Shown piece after piece: positions 16,757 through 25,421 of a DNA stretch of 64,000 bases. This stretch comes from Candidatus Poribacteria bacterium (GTDB lineage: Bacteria > Poribacteria > WGA-4E > WGA-3G), in the NCBI GenBank assembly GCA_022821965.1, contig JAJECN010000031.1:1-64000 (forward strand), written 5' to 3'. Within the stretch, counting starts at the first letter, position 1; every line of letters starts with the position of its first letter. Position numbers and translations under genes: made by a program. The notes below the pieces were generated by a model. The model did not search any database and was not told the DNA's origin. It saw only the letters and a program-made list of their open reading frames with translations.

Positions 16757-18214
16757 CTACTTTAAGTCACATTTGAGGAACGATAATTGTGCGGCGATAA
16801 AGAATAGCAGATTGAAGAGGATCAGCAGTCCGAGTGGAAAAATCGCGCTTTGATGCGAGATGCGCTCTTTAAATACGGGTACGGTCTCTGGATCCACGGG
16901 TTTCTGAGATAAGCCTTCTCTCACGGGGTAGATATGGAGACTCTGCGGATCACCCTTATCCTCCGTTTTGATGAAATCTATGAATGTATTTCTATAGCGG
17001 CGTACTTGCTTAACAAAACTGATATAACTGACTATTCCGGTATTCGCGAGCCCTTCCATGGTGTATTGGAAACAGGCCGTCGGAGAGATTTGGGCGAGTT
17101 CGCGGGTGAGTTGTACCTGTCTCAATTGCTGATCTACACGCGCATCTACTATACGGGTTTGCACTTCAGACCTTGCAGCGAAGTAGGTCGCCCATAGGCG
17201 CGTTGCTGATGGATTGTCAACGGAAGGGGCTTCACTGAGTTTTGTGGCTTCCACCAGTGCTGCTGGGCGAAATTCATCATCTATGTTCGCTAATTGCAAG
17301 CGTTTTTCCGCGGATATTTTTTCTATTGATGGGATTGGATCAAGGGTTCCGACGAATAATCCGAGTAGACTCGGGAAAATAAATGCTAAACAGACCCAAG
17401 TTAGCAATAGCCACACTAAACTGGTGATGGGATTTGAGACGCGACTTGAGAAAAACAGTCCTAAAAAAATGAAGATAGAAATATGCAACGCGAAGAGTCC
17501 GACCATTCCTAAAATCCGAAGCCAACTGCCTGAATCAAAGGGGATGTTCCCTGACAGATAGATGATAAGAAGGTTCATGAGGACTCCAATCAGGAATGGG
17601 ATGATGAGCGTGAAAAATGTTCCTAAGTATTTCGCGAATAATACCTGTCCCCGAGGGATTGGGTTGGACATCATGAGACTGAGTGTTCCCCGAACGCGTT
17701 CCCCGGCGATGGCATCAAAAGTGAATAAAATAACAAAAAAACTCATGAAGACACCAATAAATACCCAGTCAATTTTGATGAGCGTAGTTGCGTCCCCGCC
17801 ATGATTTGAAGGTAGATATTCTAAGGACCACAACTCCCGCCAACTATAGCTTTCAACCAAGTCCTCGTATTCAGGCCGTTCCCAATTGATGCGATATGCG
17901 ATCATGATAGAATGGGGTATGAGGGCATCAGCTCCATCGGCACAGAATTTCAACTGGGGCGGACGCTTCGGTATCTCTGCTGGACCGGTCATCGCCAACT
18001 CCCCTAAACCTTGGGCAGCATATTTTTCAATATGAGAGCGTCCTTGGTCTACTTTACGGTTATAATCTCGTATTTCCGCTGTATACCCATTATTCCCGAA
18101 GCCATATATTAGGGCATTGGCGATCATCAAGACGGGCAACAGAATTATCATTAAGACGAACCGCAGGGTCATCAAATTGTGGTATATTTCTTTTTTTGCA
18201 ATGTGCCAAATCAT
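16757..18214 (-). CDS. ABC-2 type transporter permease 2
   Basis: The 485-residue protein has a first helix near residues 17-37 (FVLMIILLPVLMIANALIYGF), a long extracytoplasmic region, then FDAIAGERVRGTLSLMMSNPIPRGQVLFAKYLG. That segment is the ABC-2 coupling sequence, typical of permeases made without a fused ATPase. At least five more helices follow. It pairs with the gene at 18270-19775, which has the same plan. No ATP-binding gene is seen in either direction nearby. The cargo is unknown. Confidence 0.82.
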   Translation of the reverse strand: MIWHIAKKEIYHNLMTLRFVLMIILLPVLMIANALIYGFGNNGYTAEIRDYNRKVDQGRSHIEKYAAQGLGELAMTGPAEIPKRPPQLKFCADGADALIPHSIMIAYRINWERPEYEDLVESYSWRELWSLEYLPSNHGGDATTLIKIDWVFIGVFMSFFVILFTFDAIAGERVRGTLSLMMSNPIPRGQVLFAKYLGTFFTLIIPFLIGVLMNLLIIYLSGNIPFDSGSWLRILGMVGLFALHISIFIFLGLFFSSRVSNPITSLVWLLLTWVCLAFIFPSLLGLFVGTLDPIPSIEKISAEKRLQLANIDDEFRPAALVEATKLSEAPSVDNPSATRLWATYFAARSEVQTRIVDARVDQQLRQVQLTRELAQISPTACFQYTMEGLANTGIVSYISFVKQVRRYRNTFIDFIKTEDKGDPQSLHIYPVREGLSQKPVDPETVPVFKERISHQSAIFPLGLLILFNLLFFIAAQLSFLKCDLK

Positions 18215-18269
18215 ATTCGTCTGTTTGCCTCACGAGCACCTATTGATAGTTAGGTTGTTGGGTCATTGT

Positions 18270-19775
18270 TTAGCTTATTTCATAGCGAAGGAACGACACA
18301 TACACGCCTATAAACAGGACGACATTCCACGCCAACAGGATCAGGATATCGCTTGATGCGCGGGAAAGACTCTGAAATAGAGAAGTGTGTGGGTCATGAA
18401 AAACAGGGAGATCTTTAAACGCCGCCGCCCCTTGATCGCTGGAAAACCATGCTCTCGCGGAAAAAGCGTTTTTACCGCTGAGATAGTCGACAACTTGACG
18501 TTTATAACTCCTTGCCCCCCCAATAAAGTCTTGGTAACTTTCCCTGTCTGTATCGGTTATCGCGCCAACGGCAAATCGGTATGCATCAGCGAAAGAAAAT
18601 CGGGAGATATCTTTGGCAAGCTGTCTGTTCCTTTCCTCAACCTGTTCTCTCTGTTTGAGGAGTGCCTCTCCCTGATTTGCGTAGTCGATACGTAGCGGTT
18701 CTTGGTAACCCAATACTTCCTGAAAGTTGGAGACATCCACGATGTGGATCTGTTTGATATAATAGAACTCACTATACCCGATTTCCTCTGGTGAACTCGT
18801 GTACATCGCTACTAAAAAATTCCCCTCGCTTATCGGAGTAACCGCGCTAGCTGGATGTTCGTATCCCCACTTCTTGAGGATGTAAGCATCCCGTTCTTCC
18901 CTGAAATCTTCCCATCTCTGCTGAATATGCTGCAGAATCTCCTTTTCAGCTTGTGGTTGATAGGGCGGGAATTTCATGACTGCGAAGGTTGCTATATTGG
19001 AATGTAGGATTGTTAGGATTCCCCAAATGAACATTGAAAGGATGAGCGTGGTGGTTGCTTCCTTTGTCCATACGGATAGAAGCATCCCTAAAAGGTAACA
19101 CGTTGACACGTACAATAGAGAAAGGATGAGCACGGCAACGAGCCGGAACAGATCAGCACTATTGAAATCGGTCGCAGGAGAAGCGTAAGCGATAAGGATT
19201 CCGATGATAAAGCTTATAACCACCATTGGGAACAGAGATAACATGCCGCCGAGGTATTTTCCAACCATGAGTGTATCTCTGGGAATCGGATTGGATAACA
19301 CTAATTTTAGGGTGCCATCCTCGTGTTCCCCTGAAATCGTATTGTAAGCGAAAAGGATCGCCAAGGCACTGAGGATGATTTTGAAGACAAAGATAGCATC
19401 AATTGCAAGAAGAATGGAAAGAAACGGGTTATCGGATCCCTGTTTCTGCGCTTCTTTCTCCCAGATAGGTGTCGCGAGGTGAATACTCACCATATCGGCA
19501 CCGGATTTTTCCATGCCGACGTTGAAGATACTGAGCGGACTGGGTTTTCTGTGTGCCTTGGGATTAATTTGGCTGTAGAGATCCCATGTCTGGGCTGTTT
19601 CTTGATGTTCCTGAACGGCGGTGTGATATGCTGCTAAGCGTTTCTCATAATCTTCAACCTGAACGAAAACTGCAGCAGCGGTTGACATCAGACAGATGAG
19701 AAAACCGATCGTGAATCGGGAAGTCAATACATTTGAAACGAATTCTCGTTGAATAACAAGCCAAAGTGTTGCCAT
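18270..19775 (-). CDS. ABC-2 type transporter permease 1
   Basis: The chosen start, ATG 19773-19775, gives about 501 residues beginning MATLWLVIQREFVSNVLTSR; a TTG at 19796 is possible. Helix 1 (FTIGFLICLMSTAAAVFVQV) is followed by a long soluble loop. TISGEHEDGTLKLVLSNPIPRDTLMVGKYLGG is the coupling segment, and four to five helices follow. It is upstream of, and colinear with, the related permease (55-base gap), so the two probably form a heterodimer. Confidence 0.82.
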   Translation of the reverse strand: MATLWLVIQREFVSNVLTSRFTIGFLICLMSTAAAVFVQVEDYEKRLAAYHTAVQEHQETAQTWDLYSQINPKAHRKPSPLSIFNVGMEKSGADMVSIHLATPIWEKEAQKQGSDNPFLSILLAIDAIFVFKIILSALAILFAYNTISGEHEDGTLKLVLSNPIPRDTLMVGKYLGGMLSLFPMVVISFIIGILIAYASPATDFNSADLFRLVAVLILSLLYVSTCYLLGMLLSVWTKEATTTLILSMFIWGILTILHSNIATFAVMKFPPYQPQAEKEILQHIQQRWEDFREERDAYILKKWGYEHPASAVTPISEGNFLVAMYTSSPEEIGYSEFYYIKQIHIVDVSNFQEVLGYQEPLRIDYANQGEALLKQREQVEERNRQLAKDISRFSFADAYRFAVGAITDTDRESYQDFIGGARSYKRQVVDYLSGKNAFSARAWFSSDQGAAAFKDLPVFHDPHTSLFQSLSRASSDILILLAWNVVLFIGVYVSFLRYEIS

Positions 19776-20084
19776 AAGTATATACCGACTATTCAAGATG
19801 AAGTGCTTTTCGCCGTTCTGTTGGAAAGCTGATTCTCACTCAATCCTCTATTATTAAACCGATTTTTCTTTAATTTATTCAATTAAAATTTTTGGCGAAC
19901 GGTTATCAACCATCAGCAGTCTGACCTCGATGGTGATTTGGCAGGATGCGGCACAGAATAGGGTATACTATTATCACAAGTGAGCATACTATTTGAAATG
20001 CCTTTTTCTACTAATTCTTTCAATCTATCTTCTTTGGAGGATTTTTTCGGAATTAGTCGTTTTGGACTTGAGAAAAAAATAAAT

Positions 20085-20114
20085 TTGACAAAAAACAGAA
20101 AAAAATTGTATAAT
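20085..20114 (+). promoter_or_regulatory. Consensus sigma-70 promoter upstream of the 84-bp repeat array
   Basis: TTGACA (20085-20090) and TATAAT (20109-20114) are both perfect matches, 18 bases apart. Transcription would start near 20121-20122, which is the first base of the repeat array. Confidence 0.75.
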
Positions 20115-20121
20115 ATTTAGA

Positions 20122-20373
20122 ATGCCATTTGGTAGCGAATTTCATCTGTCTCGCTTGAGGCAGTCGCTACATCTGCCGAGTGGAATCGGAATGGCATTTT
20201 CAGGAGTGCCATTTGGTAGCGAATTCCACCTGTCTCGTTTGAGGCAGTCGCTATATCTACCGAGTGGAATCGGAATGGCGTTTTCAAGAATGCCATTTGG
20301 TAGTGAATTCCACCTGTCTCGTTTGAGGCAGTCGCTATATCTACCGAGTGGAATCGGAATGGCGTTTTTATCC
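20122..20373 (+). repeat. Three tandem 84-bp repeats
   Basis: Copies begin at 20122, 20206 and 20290, each opening RTGCCATTTGGTAG and ending near AATGGCRTTTT. Each unit contains inverted segments: TGCCATT/AATGGCA, TAGCGA/TCGCTA, ATTCCAC/GTGGAAT and CTGTCTC/GAGGCAG (with one G-T pair). The unit length is 28 codons, so a reading frame is kept. The copies differ at only a few sites. No spacers are present. Confidence 0.9.
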
Positions 20374-20454
20374 AATCTAATTGCCGCGTCAACCTCCTCA
20401 CGCGTTTATGAAATATTGTCTACACCACGATGCCTTCCCAACCAACTTTTCTGA
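20122..20454 (+). CDS. Possible leaderless small gene made of 28-residue repeats
   Basis: An open frame of 110 codons starts with the ATG at 20122, at or next to the predicted transcription start, so the message would be leaderless. The product repeats MPFGSEFHLSRLRQSL and YLPSGIGMAF. Across the copies about six of eight differences (apart from the last two codons of each unit) are silent in this frame, for example TTT/TTC, CAT/CAC, CGC/CGT, CTG/CTA, GCA/GCG and AGC/AGT. Silent bias supports translation, but base pairing between inverted segments is also kept, so a structured RNA is an equal alternative. No homologue is recognised. Confidence 0.35.
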   Translation: MPFGSEFHLSRLRQSLHLPSGIGMAFSGVPFGSEFHLSRLRQSLYLPSGIGMAFSRMPFGSEFHLSRLRQSLYLPSGIGMAFLSNLIAASTSSRVYEILSTPRCLPNQLF

Positions 20455-20522
20455 ATACGAGATTGCCGGTCTGCACGGCATTGTTTATGTGCACTTCCAT
20501 TTTTCTGTAGAATGGGTGTATT

Positions 20523-20564
20523 AAAAAAGAAAAAGACGAATTTGCAATAAAAATCACAAATTCG
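20523..20564 (-). terminator. Rho-independent terminator for the PD40 gene at 20583
   Basis: On the minus strand, CGAATTTG and CAAATTCG (20557-20564 and 20537-20544) form an 8-bp stem. It is followed by TCTTTTTCTTTTTT. It lies 19 bases beyond the stop codon. Confidence 0.75.
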
Positions 20565-20582
20565 CCCGAAATAACTGGTCCC

Positions 20583-21551
20583 TCAGTCGTGGACAGGCTG
20601 CTTCAACCTGCCCCAGAGTGTTGCTCGTGTCTCCGCAGTCGGAGCAACAGATAAAGTACCTGTTGGTACCCATGTCGGACCTATATCTGCCTCTGGATGG
20701 CGTGTCAATCGGCGGCGATTCCCTATGATGCCATTGATATCTGTTCGATAGATGTCAGCAGCTCTCTCCCACCAAGACATGAAAACAATCGTCTGTCCAT
20801 CAGGGGACCAGGCGGGCGACCCCTCACCGTTCCGATGGCGGGTGATCCGTCTGAGATCTGTCCCATCAACGTTTAGGATGCAGATGTCATAACCTCCGAA
20901 AAAAACTGCGCTAAAGGCGATCTGCTTCCCATCCGGAGACCACGCTGGCGTATATGCCTGGTTGGGTTGGTTTTCGAGTCTGCTCTGATTTCCGCCATCC
21001 GCATCCATGATATAGATACCAGACGGGTCCTTGAAAGAACGAAAAGCGATGAATTGACCATCAGGGGACCAAACCGGGGTGTTGTTCTTCTCATCCGCGT
21101 CCGTCAACTGTTGGAGATTCGCACCACTGGGTTCGACTTTGTAGATGTCAAGCGTCCCTGCTCTCTCGGAGGCAAACGCAATCCATCGTCCGTCTGGAGA
21201 CCATGCGGGACTATGGTCACGTCCCGGATGGTTCGTCAACTGGTGGGATACCTTCGTCTTGAGATTCATCACATAAATATCCCAATTGCCACCCGGAGAA
21301 AAAACGTAAGCCATCTGCTGTCCGTCTGGCGAAAACGCTGGAGAAAACTCATCGGCTAAGTGGTCTGTCAACCGTTGGAGATTATTGCCATTTATATCCA
21401 TCATGTAGATATCATAATTTTTCTTCCGCCGTTTGGAACTAAAGGCAATATACGGAACATCGGACGCGTAGACATAAAGGTTCGTCGCCAGCGAGAAATA
21501 CACGAATAGCATTGCAGCTCCCAACACAATATAGGCAAGTTTCCCTTTCAT
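20583..21551 (-). CDS. Secreted TolB-like (PD40) propeller with C-terminal WG-K tail, copy 1
   Basis: ATG 21549-21551 follows GGAGG by 8 bases. A signal peptide (MKGKLAYIVLGAAMLFVYFSLATNLYVYA) leads into about six PD40 blades, each with a pattern such as PAWSPDGRWIAFAS, PVWSPDGQFIAFRS and DIYVMNL. This is the TolB/DPP-like fold; such proteins bind peptides or glycans, but the partner here is unknown. It ends TLSVAPTAETRATLWGRLKQ plus five residues, a tail shared with four other secreted proteins in the window. It is the last of three similar genes on the minus strand. Confidence 0.88.
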   Translation of the reverse strand: MKGKLAYIVLGAAMLFVYFSLATNLYVYASDVPYIAFSSKRRKKNYDIYMMDINGNNLQRLTDHLADEFSPAFSPDGQQMAYVFSPGGNWDIYVMNLKTKVSHQLTNHPGRDHSPAWSPDGRWIAFASERAGTLDIYKVEPSGANLQQLTDADEKNNTPVWSPDGQFIAFRSFKDPSGIYIMDADGGNQSRLENQPNQAYTPAWSPDGKQIAFSAVFFGGYDICILNVDGTDLRRITRHRNGEGSPAWSPDGQTIVFMSWWERAADIYRTDINGIIGNRRRLTRHPEADIGPTWVPTGTLSVAPTAETRATLWGRLKQPVHD

Positions 21552-21638
21552 TTTTATATCCTCCACGTATACCAGTCAGACATAACGAGTTTATGGTGAA
21601 TTATAAAAATAAGTTTACATTTCAATAGGAGCGAGACC

Positions 21639-21710
21639 TACCACCCCCGCTGGCGAGGGTGTTTTTGATAGGGTGTTTTTTCTAGTATCCTCGCCCTCTT
21701 TTGGTGTATA
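21639..21710. repeat. GCTGGCGAGG hairpin repeat, extended loop form
   Basis: GGCGAGG at 21652-21658 pairs with CCTCGCC at 21689-21695 around a 30-base T-rich loop. The same GCTGGCGAGG word heads hairpins at 36237 and 39858. Confidence 0.5.
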
Positions 21711-21783
21711 CATAATTATAGATTTCACCATAGTAATAATAAGGGAGATGGGCTATGTCGTTCTCTGTAGATTCAATCTTCCT

Positions 21784-22869
21784 CTATCGGATGAACTTCA
21801 TTTCGTCGTGGACAGACTGCTTCAACCTACCCCAGAGAGTTGTCTGCTTCTCCGCAGTCGGTGATACTGAGAGAAACCCTTCCGGCACCCATGCAGGAGA
21901 TAAATCCCTCCCTCCAGCCTTCACAAGCGGTTTTCCACGTCCGTTTCCCATCGCATCTATGACATAAATATTAGCATTGCCAAATGTGTTTTCATAAACA
22001 TAGGCAATCCATTTCCCATTAGGCGACCATACAGGCTGGCGAATCTCAGGAAGTCGAATACCATCCTTGTTCCCCAATATAGGCGGTCCCTCGGTGAGTT
22101 GACGAAAGTTTTTACCATCTATGTCAATCACGTACAAGTGCATGCGATCTTCCCTTGGGACAACCATACTGAAGGCAATCTGTTCGCCATCGGGAGACCA
22201 AGCACACTCACTTTGAATTATGCCATCGAGTGCTTGTACTTCTTTATCATTAATTCGCCTTAACCTTTTTCCATCGGCATCCATCACATAGATACCTTTC
22301 CTTTCATCACCCCGATGGTAAGAGACAAAAGCGATCCGTTGGCTGTCTGGTGACCAAGCGGGTCCCACGTTTGTTCCGCGGTCAGTCAACTGCACCAGAT
22401 GTGCACCGTTGATATCTGCTTTGTAGATATGGGTCGTTATTTCAATTTTGACCCCGGGAATAAATTCATGGTTACCAGAAACAAATGCAATCCATTTTCC
22501 ATCAGGAGACCATGCTGGTGTCCATTCTCTCTCGTCAAGGTTTGTGAGTCGCCGATGTTCTCCTGTCCTTGTGTCCAAGACATAAATCTTGTAGGTTCCG
22601 TCTTGATTTGAGGTGTAAGCCAAAAATCGTCCATCAGGCGACCAAGTTAAATCTTTCTCATCTGTCGGATGGTTTGTGAGTAGACGAAGATTCTCGCCAT
22701 TTGTGTCCTGCAGATAAATGTTATAGTCTCCTGTTGTGTTAGATACATAGGAAATGTATTGAGCACCATAAGTCTGAGCGCAAATGTTATTTATGAACAG
22801 TGTGTGGACTAACACCAATGCGACCCCAAACGCGAAATACACCCGTTTATCTGTCATCGCTGATTTCAT
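21784..22869 (-). CDS. Secreted TolB-like (PD40) propeller with C-terminal WG-K tail, copy 2
   Basis: AGGAGGTG lies 7 bases before the ATG, fixing the start. The 361-residue protein has a signal peptide (FAFGVALVLVHTLFINNICAQ), then six or seven blades with LTWSPDGRFLAYTS, PAWSPDGKWIAFVS, CAWSPDGEQIAFSM and PVWSPNGKWIAYVY. The C-terminus FLSVSPTAEKQTTLWGRLKQ followed by SVHDEMKFIR closely matches copy 1, at DNA level too, so a recent duplication is likely. Its function is unknown. Confidence 0.88.
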   Translation of the reverse strand: MKSAMTDKRVYFAFGVALVLVHTLFINNICAQTYGAQYISYVSNTTGDYNIYLQDTNGENLRLLTNHPTDEKDLTWSPDGRFLAYTSNQDGTYKIYVLDTRTGEHRRLTNLDEREWTPAWSPDGKWIAFVSGNHEFIPGVKIEITTHIYKADINGAHLVQLTDRGTNVGPAWSPDSQRIAFVSYHRGDERKGIYVMDADGKRLRRINDKEVQALDGIIQSECAWSPDGEQIAFSMVVPREDRMHLYVIDIDGKNFRQLTEGPPILGNKDGIRLPEIRQPVWSPNGKWIAYVYENTFGNANIYVIDAMGNGRGKPLVKAGGRDLSPAWVPEGFLSVSPTAEKQTTLWGRLKQSVHDEMKFIR

Positions 22870-23032
22870 TTCTGTTCACCTCCTCTCTTTCCAAGCGAGA
22901 AACTATTTCACCAAGGAACGGAAGATTCCACGCCGGAAATGTCTGGAAACCATTTTTATTTCAGTGGGAAGGCGTATGTTGTTCGGATAACATCTCTGTC
23001 AAAGCAATTTCAAAATGATTATATCTCAACCG

Positions 23033-24046
23033 CTATCTCTTTTTGACTTCTCCCCACGTTGTCGTTAGTAACTCTGGTTGTGGTACAACTGGCAACGCAT
23101 ACACTGGGTCAAACCAATCCCCGCCAGAATTCCATGAAATATGTGTCAATTGCGTCCGAACCCCACTCCTTACGTCAACTTTGAAGATCTGATCCCGTTC
23201 CTTAATTTCTTGAGTATAAAGGACTTCTTCTCCATCTGGTGATAACTCGGGCCTCCTTGCCATAGGACCTGCCTCATCAACAAGTTGTTGGAGACCGGTG
23301 CCATCGCGGTTGACAATATAAATTGTTCGCTTATCAGCCCATCCCTCTGGTAGCCCATCTTCCTGCTTTAAATCTGGCGGCAATGGGTTGTTATTCCAAG
23401 CAAATGTAAGTTTGCCACCGGATACCGACCAAGAGGGCATCAGTTGACCCCCTAATTCTTTTCTCGGCAGGATCCGTTTTTGCGCACCCGTGCGAACATC
23501 AATGAGTGTGATTTTGCCATCTTCAAGCGGAGTATAAGCTATTTCCGCCCCGTCGGGCGACCATGCTGGATACCTACCATTCGCCAAGAAATTCTCTTCT
23601 TGTTCTTCTAAGTTCGTAATGTGGATGGCGTATATATCTTTATCCCAGTTGATGCGCGTGTAAGCGATCTGTTTACCATCGGGCGACCAGGTCGGATCAT
23701 CTCGAAGAGTGAAACTTCTCTTCCGTTCTTTCTCGAAATAGCGTCGGATATTGGATCCATCAGGGTTCATCAGATACAGGTCTCGCTTACCGTCGCGATC
23801 GGAGATGAACAGAATCTGTTCACCTGTTGGAGACCAAACGGCGTTCAGATCGTTTCCGGGATGGTCTGTAAGTCTTATCTGTTCAGAGCCATCTGGGTTC
23901 ATGATGTAAATTTCACGGTTACCATCACGAGAAGAGGTGAACAGGATTTTCGGCGTTGTCGGTGCCTTCGCGAAAACCGGAAAGACATCTACATGCAGAA
24001 TCAACAAATTGAATGAGAAAAGAACTAACAATCTTATTATTCTCAT
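23033..24046 (-). CDS. Secreted TolB-like (PD40) propeller with C-terminal WG-K tail, copy 3
   Basis: GGAGGG stands 8 bases before the ATG. The 337-residue product has a signal peptide (LLVLFSFNLLILHVDVFPVFA) and blades such as LFTSSRDGNREIYIMNPDGS, AVWSPTGEQILFIS, PTWSPDGKQIAYTR and PAWSPDGAEIAYTP, ending LPVVPQPELLTTTWGEVKKR. It is more diverged than copies 1 and 2. The three genes are colinear but separated by 160-230 bases, and may be transcribed separately. Confidence 0.88.
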   Translation of the reverse strand: MRIIRLLVLFSFNLLILHVDVFPVFAKAPTTPKILFTSSRDGNREIYIMNPDGSEQIRLTDHPGNDLNAVWSPTGEQILFISDRDGKRDLYLMNPDGSNIRRYFEKERKRSFTLRDDPTWSPDGKQIAYTRINWDKDIYAIHITNLEEQEENFLANGRYPAWSPDGAEIAYTPLEDGKITLIDVRTGAQKRILPRKELGGQLMPSWSVSGGKLTFAWNNNPLPPDLKQEDGLPEGWADKRTIYIVNRDGTGLQQLVDEAGPMARRPELSPDGEEVLYTQEIKERDQIFKVDVRSGVRTQLTHISWNSGGDWFDPVYALPVVPQPELLTTTWGEVKKR

Positions 24047-24178
24047 AAAACTTCCCTCCTAAGACCATCTTGCCATTTGAATGATAACTTCTAAATCAGC
24101 ATCCTCTTCAAATATTTGACATCCTCTCCCAGCTAAAGCAAGGGAGATTGCTTTGTTCCTTATAGGACAATTCTCTGG

Positions 24179-25339
24179 TTACCCAGAGCGACTTAGATGC
24201 CAATGGAATTTGACTCCTAAGGGGGCTGCCAGTTCCCCGACTACAGGGTAGAATAAATACCCTGATACTTTTGACCATAGATTGATAGCACCAACACCAT
24301 CGCGGTGGTATTTGAAACCGCAATGAGTGCAGGTATAATTTCGATTTGTAGGTTTCTTTCGGTTCGCACATTTCGGACAGGTCTGTGAAGTATACGCTTC
24401 AGATTCAAAAATCACGCAGATACCTGCCATCTCTGCCTTGTAGCAGATTTTCTGTGCTATCCGAGAGAATGCCCATTGGTGAATCTTCTGATTAGACTTT
24501 TTGGAAAACTTGGCACGATCCCGAATGCCTTTGAGGTCTCCAATCACAATCGTATCCGTCTTCGCCTTTTCGCAGTCGGATATAAAGCGTGTTGTGATTT
24601 TGTGTTCAGCATCCTTGAGTTGTGCGTTGATTTTGTCCAATGTTTTGCGTTTTGCTTTAAGAAGTTTATACCAGCGTTTTGATCGTTTCTCGCATCTATC
24701 CATTTTTTCTTGGAAACGGGCATTAACTTTGTTTCGGTATTGGATAATAGACCGAATGAAACGCCCATTATAGATGATAGTTTTTGCGCCATCGTGAGAG
24801 ACAATCGGATGTATTTCACCCATATCCACCGCAACGGCAATACCTGTCTCTTTTTTTCGAGGCACGTCTTTTTTGTCAACAATTGCAAAATAGTAGCAAC
24901 CGCGGCGAAAATACATCTCTACATAGCGAGGTTTTGTTTCTATTTCTTCTATTTCTAATACAATCGGAGCGCGTCCACGTCCATTAGAGAGTATCAGTTT
25001 TCCGTTTTTGTAGCGAATCGCTGTTGATTTCCAACGCACTTTGAAATGTTTTGGGGTTCGCTTTGGTGGCTTCGCATCGGGATTGAACCTGCGAACCTGA
25101 AAATAGGAATCCAACGCATTAAAATAAGAGTCCACACATGCTTGGATACTTTGAGAATGCAGCGCATACCCGCGGTGCCGTAGATATTTTTGGACATCGT
25201 TTTTCGATAGCCAAAATCCTTTTTTCGCATGTGTTTTTCTCACAAGCGAAACGGTTTTAGAGTAGCAACGCCCCGACTCACAGGCAAGGGAGTCTAAAAA
25301 CTCAGTTCTATGATGTTTTATCGTTGTTGTGGTATACAT
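24179..25339 (-). CDS. tnpB: TnpB family nuclease with altered RuvC-II motif
   Basis: The 386-residue IS605 OrfB-family protein has D172 in AVAVDMGEIHP, a zinc ribbon with Cys 321/324 (CPKC) and 337/340 (CTHC), and D347 in YHRDGVGAINL. At the second RuvC motif, where element 1 has VVED, it reads TIVIGDLKGI, so glycine replaces the usual Glu. E312 or E314 in FESEAYTSQTCPKC, just before the zinc ribbon, might supply the missing acid; rearranged active sites are known in some TnpB groups. It may be active through such a rearrangement, or inactive. AAAGGA precedes the ATG at 25337-25339. Confidence 0.88.
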   Translation of the reverse strand: MYTTTTIKHHRTEFLDSLACESGRCYSKTVSLVRKTHAKKGFWLSKNDVQKYLRHRGYALHSQSIQACVDSYFNALDSYFQVRRFNPDAKPPKRTPKHFKVRWKSTAIRYKNGKLILSNGRGRAPIVLEIEEIETKPRYVEMYFRRGCYYFAIVDKKDVPRKKETGIAVAVDMGEIHPIVSHDGAKTIIYNGRFIRSIIQYRNKVNARFQEKMDRCEKRSKRWYKLLKAKRKTLDKINAQLKDAEHKITTRFISDCEKAKTDTIVIGDLKGIRDRAKFSKKSNQKIHQWAFSRIAQKICYKAEMAGICVIFESEAYTSQTCPKCANRKKPTNRNYTCTHCGFKYHRDGVGAINLWSKVSGYLFYPVVGELAAPLGVKFHWHLSRSG

Positions 25340-25350
25340 CGTTTTCCTTT

Positions 25351-25421
25351 ACATCGTGACACCGCTACGAAACGGAGCAGTGGCACTCCCAAGCGGGAGG
25401 TCGTATCCACTGCCACGATGT
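25351..25421 (-). promoter_or_regulatory. Structured leader upstream of tnpB 2
   Basis: The outer stem is 25351-25358 with 25414-25421 (ACATCGTG / CACGATGT). The next is 25377-25383 with 25407-25413 (GCAGTGG / CCACTGC). The apical stem is 25386-25390 with 25395-25399 (CTCCC / GGGAG) around AAGC. TACGA near 25366 pairs with TCGTA at 25401-25405, crossing the second stem. The architecture, loop and crossing pair repeat those at 12551-12630, though the stem bases differ. Confidence 0.7.

Noticed and set aside
19797-20084. Gene in the gap before the 84-bp repeats
   Set aside because: AT-rich, no frame with start, ribosome site or recognisable motif.
20122-20373. CRISPR array
   Set aside because: The 84-bp units are directly adjacent, with no unique spacers, and no cas gene is seen.
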